Source: Pseudomonadota bacterium (GTDB lineage Bacteria > Pseudomonadota > Gammaproteobacteria > Burkholderiales > Burkholderiaceae_C). From it: 64,000 bases of DNA. Position numbers and translations under genes: made by a program. Within the stretch, counting starts at the first letter, position 1, and each line of letters begins with the position of its first letter. The stretch spans positions 1-64,000 of the forward strand of contig JAEWIF010000057.1 of assembly GCA_023387335.1 (NCBI GenBank), written 5' to 3'. The notes below the pieces were generated by a model, which was not told the origin of the DNA, made no database searches, and saw nothing but the letters and a program-made list of their open reading frames with translations. This document shows positions 62,580 through 64,000 of the stretch, in pieces.

Positions 62580-64000
62580 ATGCACATCCATATCCTGGGC
62601 ATCTGCGGCACGTTCATGGGCGGTGTCGCGGCCCTCGCCCGCGAAGCCGGGCACCGGGTGACCGGCTGCGACGCCGGCGTCTATCCGCCGATGAGCGACC
62701 AGCTGCGCGCCCTGGGCATCGACCTGATCGAAGGCTTCGGCGCCGACCAGCTCTCGCTCCAGCCCGACGTCTGGGTGATCGGCAACGTGGTCTCGCGCGC
62801 GCGCCAGCCCGATGGCACGCCGCGCTATCCGCTGATGGAAGCCATCCTCGAGCAGGGCGCGCGCTACACCAGCGGTCCGCAGTGGCTGGCCGAGCACGTG
62901 CTGCACGGCCGCCACGTGCTCGCGGTCGCGGGCACGCACGGCAAGACCACCACCACCTCGATGCTCACCTGGATCCTGGAGCACGCCGGCCAGTCGCCGG
63001 GCTTCCTGGTGGGCGGCGTCCCGGTGAACTTCGGCGTGTCGGCGCGCCTGGGAACTGGAGCCCCCACGCTTGCCGCTTCGCGTGCTGCGCTGCCCCCCGA
63101 GGGGGCTGTCCCGCCTTGGGGCGGCCCGGCGGCGGGACGGGCTGCGCCCTTCGTGATCGAAGCCGACGAATACGACACGGCCTTCTTCGACAAGCGCAGC
63201 AAGTTCGTGCACTACCGGCCGCGCACCGCGATCCTGAACAACCTGGAGTTCGACCACGCGGACATCTTCGACGACCTGGCGGCGATCGAGCGGCAGTTCC
63301 ACCACCTGGTGCGCACCGTGCCGGGCTCGGGCCGGGTCGTGGTCAACGGCCTGGAGGAAAGCCTGGCGCGCGTTCTGCACCAGGGCTGCTGGAGCGAGGT
63401 GCGCAGCTTCGGCGCGGCCGTGAGCGACTACACGGCCGAAGGCGACCCGGGCGCGTTCGACGTGCTGCTGCGCGGCGAACGCGTGGGCCGCGTCGAGTGG
63501 GACCTGAGCGGCGTGCACAACCAGCTCAATGCGCTGGCCGCCATCGCCGCGGCCGAGCACGTGGGCGTGTCGCCCGCGATCGCCGCGCGCGCGCTGGGCG
63601 AGTTCCGCAACGTCAAGCGCCGGATGGAGCTGCGCGGCGAGGTGCGCGGCATCAAGGTCTACGACGATTTCGCGCACCACCCCACCGCGATCCGCACGAC
63701 GGTGGACGGCCTGCGGCGCAAGCTCGGCCCGGACGGCGGCCGCATCCTGGCGGTGTTCGAACCGCGCAGCAACACCATGAAGCTGGGCACCATGAAGTCG
63801 CAGCTGCCCTGGAGCCTGGAGCAGGCCGACCTGGCGTTCTGCCACGGCGGCGGCCTCGGCTGGGACGCGCGCGAGTCGCTCGCGCCCATGGGCTCGCGCG
63901 CCGCGGTCGGCGACACCATCGACCAGCTGGTCGAGATGACGGTGGCCGCGGCCCGCCCGGGCGACCACCTGGTGTGCATGAGCAACGGGGGATTCGGCGG
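62580..64000 (+). CDS. mpl: UDP-N-acetylmuramate:tripeptide ligase Mpl (partial at 3' end)
   Basis: Mpl reattaches recovered murein tripeptide (L-Ala-gamma-D-Glu-meso-DAP) to UDP-MurNAc in peptidoglycan recycling. About 473 residues are visible and the frame is still open at the window end, near the natural C terminus ('MSNGGFGG'). Motifs are 'ILGICGTFMGGVAALA', P-loop 'AVAGTHGKTTTTSML' near 117, 'FVIEADEYDTAFFDKRSK', 'NLEFDHADIF' and 'DDFAHHPTAI'. About 30 extra residues (about 158-190) between 'GVSARLG' and 'PFVIEADE' are encoded by a palindromic repeat inserted in frame; see the repeat entry. Confidence 0.95.
   Translation, partial: MHIHILGICGTFMGGVAALAREAGHRVTGCDAGVYPPMSDQLRALGIDLIEGFGADQLSLQPDVWVIGNVVSRARQPDGTPRYPLMEAILEQGARYTSGPQWLAEHVLHGRHVLAVAGTHGKTTTTSMLTWILEHAGQSPGFLVGGVPVNFGVSARLGTGAPTLAASRAALPPEGAVPPWGGPAAGRAAPFVIEADEYDTAFFDKRSKFVHYRPRTAILNNLEFDHADIFDDLAAIERQFHHLVRTVPGSGRVVVNGLEESLARVLHQGCWSEVRSFGAAVSDYTAEGDPGAFDVLLRGERVGRVEWDLSGVHNQLNALAAIAAAEHVGVSPAIAARALGEFRNVKRRMELRGEVRGIKVYDDFAHHPTAIRTTVDGLRRKLGPDGGRILAVFEPRSNTMKLGTMKSQLPWSLEQADLAFCHGGGLGWDARESLAPMGSRAAVGDTIDQLVEMTVAAARPGDHLVCMSNGGFG
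63057..63145. repeat. GC-rich palindromic repeat inserted in frame in mpl
   Basis: The segment contains a perfect GCCCCC-CGA-GGGGGC hairpin (63092-63106). It is flanked by a 'cttgccgcttcgcgtgctgc' arm and a 'ccttggggcggcccggcggc' arm with further inverted symmetry. I recognise it from memory as a dispersed repeat of Comamonadaceae, usually extragenic. Its length here keeps the mpl frame open and adds Ala/Pro/Gly-rich residues. Confidence 0.65.

Overview
The window is GC-rich, densely coded chromosomal DNA from a betaproteobacterium of the order Burkholderiales. It most resembles the Comamonadaceae (Ramlibacter/Variovorax type). That placement rests on protein resemblance recalled from memory, on the gene order (ispB, tRNA-Pro, pilBCD, coaE, zapD, yacG, mutT, argJ, and rplU-rpmA-obgE-proB), on the many Liv- and TRAP-type uptake genes, and on a GC-rich palindromic repeat inside mpl. 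No database search was possible. I see no rRNA, CRISPR array, insertion sequence, phage gene or other sign of a mobile island.

Layout. 1-4847: the end of rne, then the minus-strand heme operon hemC-hemD-hemX-hemY. 4848-16776: ppc, a TerC protein, an AI-2E-family permease, a LytS/LytTR two-component pair, argH, an FMN 2-hydroxyacid dehydrogenase with a hydratase-like partner, a GFA protein and dinB. 16871-21956: a secreted Ig-like protein, a small membrane protein, and a tightly overlapped minus-strand set (88-residue membrane protein, yaaA, prolyl-4-hydroxylase-like dioxygenase, alpha/beta hydrolase, queF). 22019-26788: hemA-prfA-prmC-grxD and an AAA+ ATPase. 26792-33337: lytic transglycosylase, proS, rppH, a CNP1-like protein, proB, obgE, rpmA, rplU. 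33494-40201: ispB, tRNA-Pro(CGG), pilB-pilC-pilD, coaE, zapD, yacG. 40211-43238: the minus-strand set rhodanese, argJ, DUF815 ATPase, mutT.

43537-55713 is the transport and catabolism block: a three-gene TRAP transporter whose large permease carries a long low-complexity insert, the fused B12 mutase icmF behind a MerR-type palindrome, and a five-gene Liv-type ABC transporter (livG, livF, livK, livH, livM). 55718-64000 has an SDR enzyme, a PfkB kinase, a DUF3426 zinc-ribbon protein, prmA, accC-accB, a TlpA-like thioredoxin, an unknown 195-residue protein, and mpl, which runs off the window end.

How the genes work together. HemA makes the committed step to 5-aminolevulinate, and HemC/HemD carry the pathway to uroporphyrinogen III. 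AccB/AccC start fatty-acid synthesis. ArgJ/ArgH and ProB serve arginine and proline synthesis. PrfA is modified by PrmC, and PrmA modifies L11. Pil proteins build and process type IV pili. IcmF interconverts acyl-CoAs of the kind formed from branched-chain amino acids, which may be why it sits beside a Liv transporter. No wholly new system is evident. The most unusual signals are the LivF/LivG pair with one predicted degenerate ATP site, the in-frame palindromic repeat in mpl, the DctM insert, the operator-in-spacer promoter of icmF, and two genes (hemA, mpl) whose -10 boxes lie exactly 7 nt before the ATG.
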